Shown here: piece by piece, positions 1 through 7,511 of the stretch | Numbering within the stretch: the first letter of the stretch is position 1 | How the letters are laid out: each line of letters opens with the position of its first letter | From: Methylovirgula sp. | GTDB lineage: Bacteria > Pseudomonadota > Alphaproteobacteria > Rhizobiales > Beijerinckiaceae | Reading direction: 5' to 3' | Assembly (NCBI GenBank): GCA_030040215.1 | Contig: JASHUD010000078.1 | Location: 1-9,413, forward strand | DNA length: 9,413 nucleotides | Notes under the pieces: model-generated | What the model saw: the letters and a program-made list of their open reading frames with translations, nothing else | Told to the model about the DNA's origin: nothing | Databases searched by the model: none | Program-made: the position numbers and the translations under genes

Positions 1-349
1 CGGCGTGGTCCGGCTTCAGCGCAATGGCTTTATTGTAGCTCACGAGTGCGTCGCCGAAACGCCGCAGCGCCTGCTGGGCGATGCCGCGATTGTAATAGGC
101 CTGCGGGAATTCGGGATTGGCGGCGACGGCCTTGGAAAAGAACGCAACCGCCCGCTCGTAGGCGCGGTTTTGATGCGCGACGACGCCCATGAGATGCAGC
201 GCGCCGAAATGCTTTGGCGCGCGTTGCAGAATTTCCGCGCAAATCCGTTCCGCTTCGGCAAGCCGGCCCTGTTGAAGAAACGCCACCGCGCTTTGCCATT
301 GCGCTTGAAGGGCGGGATCGACAAACGGCTGCCTGTGCTTTTTCGACAA
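1..349 (-). CDS. TPR-repeat protein, N-terminal part (runs off the left edge)
   Basis: The first 116 residues are visible; the protein continues beyond base 1. After a short basic N-terminus (MSKKHRQPF) come three tetratricopeptide repeats at about residues 14-47, 48-81 and 82-115, with the typical pattern of paired helices: AVAFLQQGRLAEAERICAEI, then ALHLMGVVAHQ and AYYNRGIAQQALRRFGDA, each closing on an xxxP turn (RAPKH, ANPEF, LKPDH). TPR arrays bind other proteins. Whether a catalytic domain (glycosyltransferase or sulfotransferase, common behind such arrays) follows cannot be seen. The start is TTG at 349-347. An in-frame TAA, the stop of the transglutaminase gene, lies 24 bases upstream, so no earlier start is possible, and a GAGGG ribosome site sits 6 bases before the TTG. 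The 24-base gap and shared strand suggest it is the last visible gene of the same operon. The TPR call is sure; the exact role is unknown. Confidence 0.85.
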   Translation of the reverse strand, partial: MSKKHRQPFVDPALQAQWQSAVAFLQQGRLAEAERICAEILQRAPKHFGALHLMGVVAHQNRAYERAVAFFSKAVAANPEFPQAYYNRGIAQQALRRFGDALVSYNKAIALKPDHA

Positions 350-373
350 GAGACACCCTCGCGCGCCGGCGGC

Positions 374-1255
374 TTACCGTTGCCGCGGCACGACGTCCAC
401 TTTCACCTCGATATCCTGTTCGCCGGCGCCCGATATGATCCCGGCGACCGGCGAGATGTCGGCATAGTCGCGCCCCTCGGCGAGCACGATGTGATCGTTG
501 CCGACGAGCAGCGCATTGGTCGGATCGAGCCCGATCCAGCCGGTGTCCGCGCCGCACCAGAGCGACACCCAGGCGTGCATGGCGTCGGCGCCTTGCAAAT
601 CCGCCGCGCTGCCGAGCGGAACGGTGCGGATATAGCCCGACACATAGGCGGCGGGCAGGCCGAGGCCGCGCAAGCCCGCGATCATGATATGCGCGAAATC
701 CTGGCAGACGCCGGAGCGCTGTTCGAACGCCTGCGAGAGCGGCGTCGAAACCACGGTCGAGGTCGGATCGTAGACGAAATCGCCGCGCATGTGCCGCATG
801 AGATCGCTGGCCGCTTCGAGCACCGGCCGGCCGGGCGCGAAGAAGGCGCGCGCATATTCGCGGGCCGGCGGAAAGCGCGGCACGTAGCGGCTCGGGTGCA
901 GAAAAAGCGCCGGCGATTGGCGGGCGAGCGATTGGCTTTCATACGCCGTTTCGCGCACCTCCTCCCAAGGCCGCGTCGCCGCCGCGTCGGGCGGCGCCAA
1001 ACGTTCGACTTCGACGCTCGACGAAGCTTCGACCGTCAGGCGCCGATGCGGCGTCTCGATGGTCATCGAGGTCAGGCGATTGCCGAAGAAACAGGCGCGT
1101 TCGTCGATCTCCTTCGGCGCCGGATCGATATGGAGATTGCTGGCCAGCACTTTCTGCCCCGGCCCGTCGCGCGGCAAAAGGCGCAGCGCGCAATAGCTGA
1201 GGGTGACGCGCGATCCGTATTCGTAGATCGTCACATGACGGATGTCGTAGATCAC
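374..1255 (-). CDS. Transglutaminase-like cysteine hydrolase
   Basis: A 293-residue cytoplasmic protein of the bacterial transglutaminase-like family (papain-like fold). Residues 1-90 match the beta-rich N-terminal domain typical of this family (IYDIRHVTIYEYGSRV, then LRLLPRD). The core follows, with a complete catalytic triad: Cys184 in RSGVCQDFAHI, His227 in ADAMHAWVSL and Asp244 in GLDPTN. Known members of this fold hydrolyse or transfer amide bonds; bacterial versions beside ATP-grasp/alpha-E proteins are thought to act as peptidases or amidases on the product of that partner. No signal peptide or membrane segment is visible. The start codon is GTG at 1255-1253, overlapping the TGA of the upstream ATP-grasp gene (GTGA), with only weak Shine-Dalgarno character before it, so translation is probably coupled. 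Length and active site are normal, so it should be functional. The substrate is unknown. Confidence 0.93.
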   Translation of the reverse strand: MIYDIRHVTIYEYGSRVTLSYCALRLLPRDGPGQKVLASNLHIDPAPKEIDERACFFGNRLTSMTIETPHRRLTVEASSSVEVERLAPPDAAATRPWEEVRETAYESQSLARQSPALFLHPSRYVPRFPPAREYARAFFAPGRPVLEAASDLMRHMRGDFVYDPTSTVVSTPLSQAFEQRSGVCQDFAHIMIAGLRGLGLPAAYVSGYIRTVPLGSAADLQGADAMHAWVSLWCGADTGWIGLDPTNALLVGNDHIVLAEGRDYADISPVAGIISGAGEQDIEVKVDVVPRQR

Positions 1256-3762
1256 GCGAGCCCGCTCGCGGTGTCGGCGCGGGCGAGATGCGGCCCTTGC
1301 AGGAAATACCGCGCCGCGATCGCGTCGGAAAGCGCCAGCAGCGCCTGTTCGAAGCCGAGCACGCGCGTGTTGTCGAGCCCGTCCACCGTGGTTGCGGCGA
1401 TCTCGGCGGCGAGCTTGACGATGATGCGGCGCGGCGTCTCGAGCATCCCGTCGTCGGCGAGCGCCGGCAGTTCGGCGATGTGTTTGTCGAGCCGCTCGAC
1501 CTGAAAGGCGACGGAGCGCGGGTTATACGGATCGAGCAGCGCCATGTCGCGCACCGGGCCGAGCGCCACGCCGATCATGTAGCGCGAGCGGTAGGTGATC
1601 GGCGAATCGATGAGATCGAGCAGAATATCGAGCTCTTCGGCCGGCGCATCGGCATGCGCGAAATGCCGGGCGAAACGGCAGGTGTTGATGGCGCGCTCGA
1701 TGCGCCGGCCCATTTCGAGGAAATGCCAGCCGGCACCGCGGTTCATGTTTTCTTGCGCGAGCCCGGCGATGGCGGCAATGGTGCGCAGCGCCGCGTTGGC
1801 GCGCTCGAAGGCTTCCGCCTCGGTCAGCACCGCTTCTTCGTCCTGATCGAGACGGTTGCGCAAATCGTCGATGAGCCGCCAAGTGTCGGGCGACAGGCGC
1901 TCGCGGATAAACGAGGCGGCGCGATGCGCGTCGCGCACCAAAGCGAGCGCCGAGCCGAATTCCTGGCTGCTGTGCAGGCCCGTCGCGGCAAGCCGCATGG
2001 CTTGGGCGAGCGCATGGGCGGGCGCCGCGCCCCAGGCGACGAACAGCGCGCCGATGCGTTCGACCGCGGAGCGCGCATTGGCCTGCGTATCGGTGTCGAT
2101 GAGTCGCCCGGCGAGGCAGCGGATGAGGCGCAGCGTCGCCTCGGCGCGTTCGAGATAGCGGCCGAGCCAGAAGAGATTGTCGGCGGCGCGGCTCGGCAAT
2201 AGGCCCATCAGCCGGCGGATGTGCACCGATTCGTCGGTCGGCAGCAGCGAGACGTGCTCGACCGGGGCTTCGGAGAGCACCCAGACGTCGGCGGAGCGCA
2301 CGCCTTCGCCCATCGAAATGGCGCGCGCGTCGGGGCGCCCCGAGATGCGGCAGAAGCCGCCCGGCATGATCTTCCAGCCGTCGCGGGTGCGCGCCGCATA
2401 GACGCGCAGCACGAACGGCCGCGGCACGAGCCTGCCGCCTTCGAGCACCGGCGTCGTCGACAGGTTCACCACTTCCTGGCCGACGTAATCGACGCCGCGC
2501 TCGGCAACGTCGGCGGCAAGGCGGGCGCGCTCGGCGGCCGAGAGCGCTGCGAGGATCAACGCCTGGTTCGGCTCCGAATCGAGGACGGGATTGCCGAACG
2601 CGCCGACCACCGCCATGCCTTCGGGGTAGGCCAGTACTTTGTCGCGTTCGCGCGCCTGGCCGCACCACCAGGTCGCGACGTTGGGCAGTTTCAAATCTTC
2701 GCCAAGCAGGCGTCGGCAGAGACGCGGCAGGAAACTCATCATCACCGGCGCTTCGAGGACGCCGGAGCCGAGCGCATTGGCGAGCACGACGCCGCCTTGG
2801 CGCAACGCCTCGACGAGCCCCGGCACGCCGAGCCGCGACTTGGCGTTGAGTTCGAGCGGATCGGCGTAATCCGAGTCGATGCGCCGCCAGATCACGTCGG
2901 CGCGTTTCAGGCCAGCGATGGTGCGCACGTGGATCTCGCCGTCGCGCATCGTCAGATCGCCGCCTTCGACAAGCAGGAAGCCGAGATAGCGGGCGAGATA
3001 GGCCTGTTCGAAATAGGTCTCGTTGTAGGGCCCCGGCGTCAGCAGGCAGATGCGCGGATCGGCGTGCGTCGCCATGGCTGTCAAGCCGCCGCGCAATCCT
3101 TGGAAGAACGGCGCCAGCCGCTCCACGTTCATGTCGCGATAGAGGGCCGGGAAGGCGCGCGACAGCACCAGACGGTTGGCGAGCGCGTAGCCGGCGCCGG
3201 AAGGCGCTTGCGTGCGGTCGCCGACCACCCACCAGCTTCCGTCCGGGCCGCGGCCGAGATCCGCCGCATAGAGATAAAGATAGCGCCCGCCCGGCGGCGT
3301 CAGACCTTCGAGTGGCAGCAGAAAATCCGCGCAGCCGGCGACCGCGGCGGCCGGCAGATCGCCGCCCGACACAAGCTTGCCGGCGCCGTAGATGTCGGCA
3401 AGCACCGCCTCAAGAAGCTTCGCGCGCTGCGTCACGCCCGCCGCGATCTCCCGCCATTCGGCCGCTTCGATGAGCAGCGGCAGATGGCTCAGCGGCCAGG
3501 CGCGTTCGCTCGTGTCGCCGTAGGCGCGATACGAGACTCCCGTATCGCGGATATGCCGGTCGGCGGTCGCAAAGCGCCGCTCGATCTCTTCGGCGCCGAG
3601 TTCGGCGAGCGCGCCGAGAAATTTCACCCAGTGCGTCCGCCGCCGGCCGTCGGCCGTGACGAATTCGTCGGGGATGTTGAATAGCGGCGTATAGGCCGCG
3701 GTCAGCGCTTCGAAGCGCTCGGCGGCGATTTCCGCCGCGGTGGATGAGGTTCGCGCGCGCAT
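1252..3762 (-). CDS. Circularly permuted ATP-grasp and alpha-E domain fusion protein
   Basis: An 836-residue fusion of two modules that are separate genes in many bacteria. The circularly permuted ATP-grasp module spans about residues 75-500. It shows GDRTQAPSGAGYALANRLVL (181-200), LLTPGPYNETYFEQAYLARY (240-259), LVEGGDL (264-270), VIWRRIDSDYADPLEL (290-305), VLANALGSGVLEAP (326-339) and PGGFCRI (467-473). The alpha-E module, all helical, spans about 515-820 and opens with LLPSRAADNLFWLGRYLERA (521-540). ATP-grasp enzymes form amide bonds through an acyl-phosphate, so this family is predicted to be a peptide or amide ligase; alpha-E has no proven activity. The gene sits between mogA and the transglutaminase. 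Its ATG directly follows the mogA TAG (TAGATG), with no Shine-Dalgarno in the bases before it, so it likely depends on mogA translation. The overlap with the transglutaminase (GTGA) ties ligase and hydrolase together. The family call is firm; the substrate is unknown. Confidence 0.92.
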   Translation of the reverse strand: MRARTSSTAAEIAAERFEALTAAYTPLFNIPDEFVTADGRRRTHWVKFLGALAELGAEEIERRFATADRHIRDTGVSYRAYGDTSERAWPLSHLPLLIEAAEWREIAAGVTQRAKLLEAVLADIYGAGKLVSGGDLPAAAVAGCADFLLPLEGLTPPGGRYLYLYAADLGRGPDGSWWVVGDRTQAPSGAGYALANRLVLSRAFPALYRDMNVERLAPFFQGLRGGLTAMATHADPRICLLTPGPYNETYFEQAYLARYLGFLLVEGGDLTMRDGEIHVRTIAGLKRADVIWRRIDSDYADPLELNAKSRLGVPGLVEALRQGGVVLANALGSGVLEAPVMMSFLPRLCRRLLGEDLKLPNVATWWCGQARERDKVLAYPEGMAVVGAFGNPVLDSEPNQALILAALSAAERARLAADVAERGVDYVGQEVVNLSTTPVLEGGRLVPRPFVLRVYAARTRDGWKIMPGGFCRISGRPDARAISMGEGVRSADVWVLSEAPVEHVSLLPTDESVHIRRLMGLLPSRAADNLFWLGRYLERAEATLRLIRCLAGRLIDTDTQANARSAVERIGALFVAWGAAPAHALAQAMRLAATGLHSSQEFGSALALVRDAHRAASFIRERLSPDTWRLIDDLRNRLDQDEEAVLTEAEAFERANAALRTIAAIAGLAQENMNRGAGWHFLEMGRRIERAINTCRFARHFAHADAPAEELDILLDLIDSPITYRSRYMIGVALGPVRDMALLDPYNPRSVAFQVERLDKHIAELPALADDGMLETPRRIIVKLAAEIAATTVDGLDNTRVLGFEQALLALSDAIAARYFLQGPHLARADTASGLA

Positions 3763-4308
3763 CTAGGATTTCGGCCGGAACGAGGAGAGGATGGCGGGAT
3801 CGGTCTCGATCCGCGCCGCGCCGAGGAGATCAAGGCAATAGGGAACGGCAGGGAAGACGGCATAGAGACAGACGTCGATCGCGGCGGGTTTGCCGGGCAG
3901 ATTGACGATGAGGCATTTGCCGCGATGCGCGGCGATCTGCCGCGAGAGAATCGCGGTCGGTACGTGGTTGAGGCTCTCGGCGCGCATCAATTCGCCGAAG
4001 CCAGGCAGCACGCGCGGCGCCGCCGCTTCGGTCGCCTCGGGGGTTACGTCGCGCGGGCTCGGGCCGGTGCCGCCAGTCGTGAAGATCAAATCGCAGCCCT
4101 CGTTGTCGGCAAGGTCGATCAGGCAGTCGCGCACCGACTCGAATCCGTCCGGGATGATGCGTTTGACGATCGCGGCCGGGGTCGTGACGACCCGCTCGAG
4201 GAAAGCGACGATTGCCGGCCCGCTTTCGTCTTTGTAGACGCCGGCGGCGGCCCGGTCCGAGACCGTGACCACGCCGATAACGGCGCCCGATTTGCCTTCC
4301 ACCGGCAT
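3763..4308 (-). CDS. mogA: Molybdopterin adenylyltransferase MogA
   Basis: A 181-residue cytosolic enzyme that activates molybdopterin with ATP to give adenylyl-molybdopterin, the step before molybdate insertion in molybdenum-cofactor synthesis. It is recognisably MogA rather than MoaB: VSDRAAAGVYKDESGP (16-31), IIPDGF (51-56), TTGGTGPSPRDVTPEAT (77-93), MPGFGE-like LPGFGEL (101-107), VPTAILSRQ (116-124), NLPGKP (136-141) and the C-terminal VPYCLDLL...FRPKS all align with the E. coli protein as I recall it. Asp54 and Asp87 correspond to E. coli Asp49 and Asp82, which are needed for activity. The length is slightly below the E. coli enzyme (195). The start is ATG 4308-4306, with GGAG ten bases upstream. 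The 123-nt gap in front may carry its own promoter. The stop codon touches the start of the ATP-grasp gene. No other molybdenum-cofactor gene lies in the window. Confidence 0.95.
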   Translation of the reverse strand: MPVEGKSGAVIGVVTVSDRAAAGVYKDESGPAIVAFLERVVTTPAAIVKRIIPDGFESVRDCLIDLADNEGCDLIFTTGGTGPSPRDVTPEATEAAAPRVLPGFGELMRAESLNHVPTAILSRQIAAHRGKCLIVNLPGKPAAIDVCLYAVFPAVPYCLDLLGAARIETDPAILSSFRPKS

Positions 4309-4431
4309 CGTCCTAGAGCTCCAGAATATCCCCGGAATTTCCGGGATTTCGGCTCATACTATGCGCTGAACCAGGAACTTAAAGCACTTCGTCCGACGCT
4401 TTAGGCCGCAGGCGCAACCCTCCGGCAATCT
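4309..4431 (-). promoter_or_regulatory. Leader region of mogA with a 15-bp palindrome and a weak promoter-like site
   Basis: This is the only real gap in the minus-strand gene run (123 bases). On the minus strand it holds TAGTAT at 4361-4356, a 4/6 match to a -10 box, but only a poor -35 (TTTAAG, 16 bases upstream). About 5 bases beyond the predicted transcript start lies CCCGGAAATTCCGGG (4345-4331), a palindrome with 7-bp arms around one central base; as RNA it could fold with a 6-bp stem and 3-nt loop. There is no T-run after it, so it does not look like an intrinsic terminator. It could be an operator or a 5'-leader hairpin. The palindrome is certain; its function is a guess. Confidence 0.35.
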
Positions 4432-5577
4432 CTATGCCGGAGCCGCCGTGACCGCCGCGCCGCGAAAGCCGAGCGCCGGATCCGCGGTGCGTTCGACCGT
4501 CAGAACCCGCGCCTCGTCGAAGCCGACGTAATGCGGCTCGAGCGCCGGCGGAACGGCGCGCTCGCCGTGGCGTGGCTCGGTGACGGCGGTCGATTCGTCG
4601 ATCGCGTAAAGATCGATCAGCCGGCAGGGACAGGCAAACGCCGGTGGTGGCATAAATCCGTCCTGCGCCGCCGCCACGCGCGAGACGAGAACGATCGAAG
4701 CTAATCCTTCGAGAATCCCGGCCCCGGCAAGATCGGCGGCAATCGCGGCGGGAACGACGAGATGGGAGTGCCCGGCGCGCGTCCGGCATTCTAGGAATTC
4801 TTTTGCCGCGAACGGCCCATGCAGATGCAGCGTGGCGCCGGACAAAAGCGCCGCGAACGGGCCGGCGACCAGTCCGGCAAAGCTCGTCGGCGGCAAGGTC
4901 GAGAGGACCGGCGTTTCGCGTCCGATCTCCGCCCGCGCTCCAAAATCGAAGCTCGCCGCCATCAAGGTTGCTTGCTCGTGCGCAACGGGTGTCGCGCGGC
5001 GTCGGTCGAGCGTCATGATCCGCGCCGGCGCCGGGGCGGGCTTGCCGCGCTCGAGACCATTGTCCGGATGCGCGGCAACATAACGCGAAACCGCCGCGTG
5101 GCTCAGATCGACGGCGCCGTCGATTTCGCCCGGGCCCAGCGTCGCGACCAGCCGAATCGATTGGACCGCCGCCGCCACCTCGAAACACGCATCGGCAAAC
5201 TTCAGATCCCCATATTCGCTCGGCCCGATCAGCGCCGCCGCATCGATGGCGCGCGCATAGGCGGCAAGTTCGGCGGCCCCGAGATCGAGGGGCGCCAAGG
5301 CCGGCTCGAAACCGCCGCGCAGCGCCGCGACAAGCGCGGTGACAAGCGAAATCTCCGCGCCGCCCAACAGCAGCAGCCGCTCGCCCGGCTGCAGGCCGCA
5401 ATCGGACAACAGCCGCGCGAGCCCCGCGACATGCGCCGCCAGCGCCGCGTAGGAACAGGCTCGTGTGCGGTCGGCAAGCGCGGTCGTTTCGGGGCGCAGA
5501 CGCGCGGCGCCCATCAGCAGCGTATCGAGACTATAGGGTGAAAAGACGCGTAAACCCGCGGCAGGCTCGGCGCTCAT
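4432..5577 (-). CDS. Truncated, degenerate AMP-binding (ANL superfamily) protein
   Basis: A 381-residue protein resembling the N-terminal part of acyl-CoA synthetases and other adenylate-forming enzymes: SLDTLLMGAARLRPETTALAD near residue 16, SYAALAAHVAGLARLLSDCGLQPGERLLLLG (42-72), LPPTSFAGLVAGPFAALLSGATL (228-250) and an LYAIDEST (323-330) in the place of the usual YGxTE motif. Two things are missing. The glycine-rich phosphate loop (SGTTGxPKG) is replaced by MTLDRRRATPVAHE at about 188-201, and the C-terminal lid domain with its catalytic lysine is absent; the family usually has 500-550 residues. It is therefore probably a pseudoenzyme or binding protein, or a decaying gene, though the reading frame is intact. 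A GTG lies four codons upstream, but ATG 5577 is preferred: it has GGAGG at a good distance and forms an ATGA overlap with the solute-binding protein gene. The fold call is moderately sure; no substrate can be named. Confidence 0.75.
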   Translation of the reverse strand: MSAEPAAGLRVFSPYSLDTLLMGAARLRPETTALADRTRACSYAALAAHVAGLARLLSDCGLQPGERLLLLGGAEISLVTALVAALRGGFEPALAPLDLGAAELAAYARAIDAAALIGPSEYGDLKFADACFEVAAAVQSIRLVATLGPGEIDGAVDLSHAAVSRYVAAHPDNGLERGKPAPAPARIMTLDRRRATPVAHEQATLMAASFDFGARAEIGRETPVLSTLPPTSFAGLVAGPFAALLSGATLHLHGPFAAKEFLECRTRAGHSHLVVPAAIAADLAGAGILEGLASIVLVSRVAAAQDGFMPPPAFACPCRLIDLYAIDESTAVTEPRHGERAVPPALEPHYVGFDEARVLTVERTADPALGFRGAAVTAAPA

Positions 5578-7511
5578 GGCTTCCTCCACCAGGCATCGAG
5601 GGTGGCATCGATCGTCGGCGATCCGTAGCTAGGCAATTTTGCGGGTCTCTGCAGCGCCGTCGAAGCGGCAATCCACTGTTCGCGCGAATGGAACAAAGGA
5701 ACGATGTAGAAGCCCGAGAGAAGCACGCGGTCGAGAGCGCGCACCGCGGTGACGAAATCCTGGCGCGATTTTGCCGCCAGGACTGCTTCGATCATCGCGT
5801 CGACCGCCGGCGATTTGACGCCGGCAAGATTATAGGAGTCCGGCTCGTCGGCGGCGGCCGAACCCCAGCGCGTGCGCTGTTCGCTGCCGGGCGAAGCCGA
5901 GGCGGCCCAACTGCCGAGCATCATGTCGAAATCGAAGTTCTGGCGGCGCCTTTGGTATTGCACTTCGTCGACGAGCCGCACCCGAGCCTCGACGCCGATG
6001 CGGGCAAGCGAATGGGCGTAATTGAGCGCCAAGCGCTCTTGGCTGCGATCCTCCACCATAATTTCGAAGTCGAAAGGCTTGCCGTCCTTGCGCAATCTTC
6101 CGTCAACGAGCGCGCAACCCGCGGAAGCGAGGAGATCGAGCGCCCGTTTCGGCCACACCCGGTCATGCCCGGTTCCGTCGCTTTTGGGCGGCCGCCAGCG
6201 CCCCTCCATGATGTCGTCGCGCACGGCACCCGGAAAGGGCGCAAGAAGGGCGCGCTCGGCGGCGCTTGCCGGGCGGCCGGTCGACGCAAATTCCGAATTA
6301 TCGAAGAAGCTTTTAGTGCGCGTATATTGGCCGGCAAAAAGATTGGCGTTGACCCATTCGAAGTCGAACATCATGCCGAGCGCTTCGCGCACCCGAACGT
6401 CGTCGAACAAGCCGCGCCGCAGATTGAAGACGAAACCGTCCATGCCTTTCGGGCCGCCGACCGGCAGGCTTTCGCAGACGACGCGACGTTCGCGCACGGC
6501 TGGAAAGTTATAGCTCGTCGTCCAACGCAGCGGATCCGTTTCGATGCGAAAGTCGACGAGCCCTGCCTGGAAGGCCTCAAAGAGGCTATTGGCGTCGCGA
6601 TAATAGTCGATTTCGATTGTATCGAAGTTGAAGAACCCGCGTTGGCTTGGCAGGTCCTTGGCCCAATAGGCGGGGTTGCGGCGCAAAATCAGCTTTTCGC
6701 CCGGATCCACCTCCGCGATGCGGTACGGCCCCGAGCCGACCGGGATCGCAAAGCTCGCCTGTTCGAAATTCGCCACATCGGTAGTGCGCCGGGAAAGCAC
6801 CGGCATCAGCGCCAGGATCAGCGGCAATTCGCGATCGTCGACGCCCGGAAAGTCAAAGCGGATCGTCTCGGCATCGGGCACCTCGACGCGTTTGACGAGC
6901 GTATAGGCGGCGCGCTGCTGCGGCCGGCCCTTTTCCTTCAAGAGATTGAAGGTGAACGCGACATCGGCCGAGGTGATCGGCGTTGCATCGGAAAACTTGG
7001 CGCGCGGATCGAGGCGAAAGAGCGCATACGAGCGTGCCTCGTTCGTCTCGATGCTCTTGGCGATCAATCCATAGAGCGTAAAAGGCTCGTCGAGCGAACG
7101 CGCCATCAAGGTTTGGTATACGTTGGCGTCGAGACCTTGCGCCGCCGAACCCGACTTGATGTTGAACGGGTTCAGACTGTCGAACGTCCCCAGCAAGCCG
7201 ATGTTGAGACGACCGCCTTTTGGCGCGGCGGGATTGGCGTAAGGAAAATGCGTGTAGTTCTGCGCAAGGGCCGGCGCTCCATGCATGGCAATTGCGTACT
7301 GCGGCACGCCATCTTGCGAATCATCGAGCGCGGCGAGCAGTATCGGCGGCTTGGAATCGATGCTGGCGATGCTCCGGCAAAGGTTCGTATCGGCTTGCGC
7401 CACAACGCTGGTGAAGGACGCGAGAATGACCGCGGCGCGGAGGATCGCCGCCCTTCCGTCGAAAGCTCCGGGGCGGGGCCGCCGCAGGCAGCGAATCGCG
7501 TCGAAGTGCAT
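5574..7511 (-). CDS. YejA-like family 5 extracellular solute-binding protein
   Basis: A 645-residue periplasmic binding protein of the oligopeptide/nickel (SBP family 5) type. A long basic N-terminus (residues 1-20, several Arg) precedes a hydrophobic segment AAILRAAVILASFTSVVAQA (21-40), so it carries a Sec signal peptide probably cut after AQA40; there is no lipobox. The mature part has HGAPALAQNYTHFPYANPAA then PKGG (77-100) and GTFDSLNPFNIKSGSAAQGL (108-127), hallmarks of the YejA branch, then VGSGPYRIAEVDPG, NPAYWAKDLPSQRG and FNFDTIEIDYYRD. In E. coli, YejA feeds the YejBEF importer, which takes up microcin C and peptides. No permease or ATPase gene is in view, so it is an orphan here and must borrow a transporter encoded elsewhere, or act as a sensor. 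It is the first gene of the minus-strand run. ATG 7511 has no strong Shine-Dalgarno. The ligand is unknown. Confidence 0.9.
   Translation of the reverse strand: MHFDAIRCLRRPRPGAFDGRAAILRAAVILASFTSVVAQADTNLCRSIASIDSKPPILLAALDDSQDGVPQYAIAMHGAPALAQNYTHFPYANPAAPKGGRLNIGLLGTFDSLNPFNIKSGSAAQGLDANVYQTLMARSLDEPFTLYGLIAKSIETNEARSYALFRLDPRAKFSDATPITSADVAFTFNLLKEKGRPQQRAAYTLVKRVEVPDAETIRFDFPGVDDRELPLILALMPVLSRRTTDVANFEQASFAIPVGSGPYRIAEVDPGEKLILRRNPAYWAKDLPSQRGFFNFDTIEIDYYRDANSLFEAFQAGLVDFRIETDPLRWTTSYNFPAVRERRVVCESLPVGGPKGMDGFVFNLRRGLFDDVRVREALGMMFDFEWVNANLFAGQYTRTKSFFDNSEFASTGRPASAAERALLAPFPGAVRDDIMEGRWRPPKSDGTGHDRVWPKRALDLLASAGCALVDGRLRKDGKPFDFEIMVEDRSQERLALNYAHSLARIGVEARVRLVDEVQYQRRRQNFDFDMMLGSWAASASPGSEQRTRWGSAAADEPDSYNLAGVKSPAVDAMIEAVLAAKSRQDFVTAVRALDRVLLSGFYIVPLFHSREQWIAASTALQRPAKLPSYGSPTIDATLDAWWRKP

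Noticed and set aside
5..1504. A 499-codon open frame on the plus strand across the TPR, transglutaminase and ATP-grasp genes
   Set aside because: It spans three recognisable genes on the other strand and its translation has no recognisable domain.
1523..3232. A 569-codon open frame on the minus strand in another frame of the ATP-grasp/alpha-E gene
   Set aside because: Same strand, shifted frame; extremely Arg-rich translation without structure, while the other frame holds the conserved motifs.
2221..3684. A 487-codon open frame on the plus strand inside the ATP-grasp/alpha-E gene
   Set aside because: Antisense shadow of a conserved gene; His/Arg/Ala-rich composition and no motif.
4379..5401. 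Possible frameshifted C-terminal part of the ANL-like protein, because another minus-strand frame is open here and runs past its stop
   Set aside because: The shifted frame is Arg/Ala/Gly-rich, shows none of the expected C-terminal motifs, and ends after about 50 more bases, too short for the missing domain.
5578..5589. GTG start four codons upstream in the ANL-like gene
   Set aside because: The GGAGG ribosome site overlaps this stretch and points to the ATG at 5577, which also makes the ATGA overlap.
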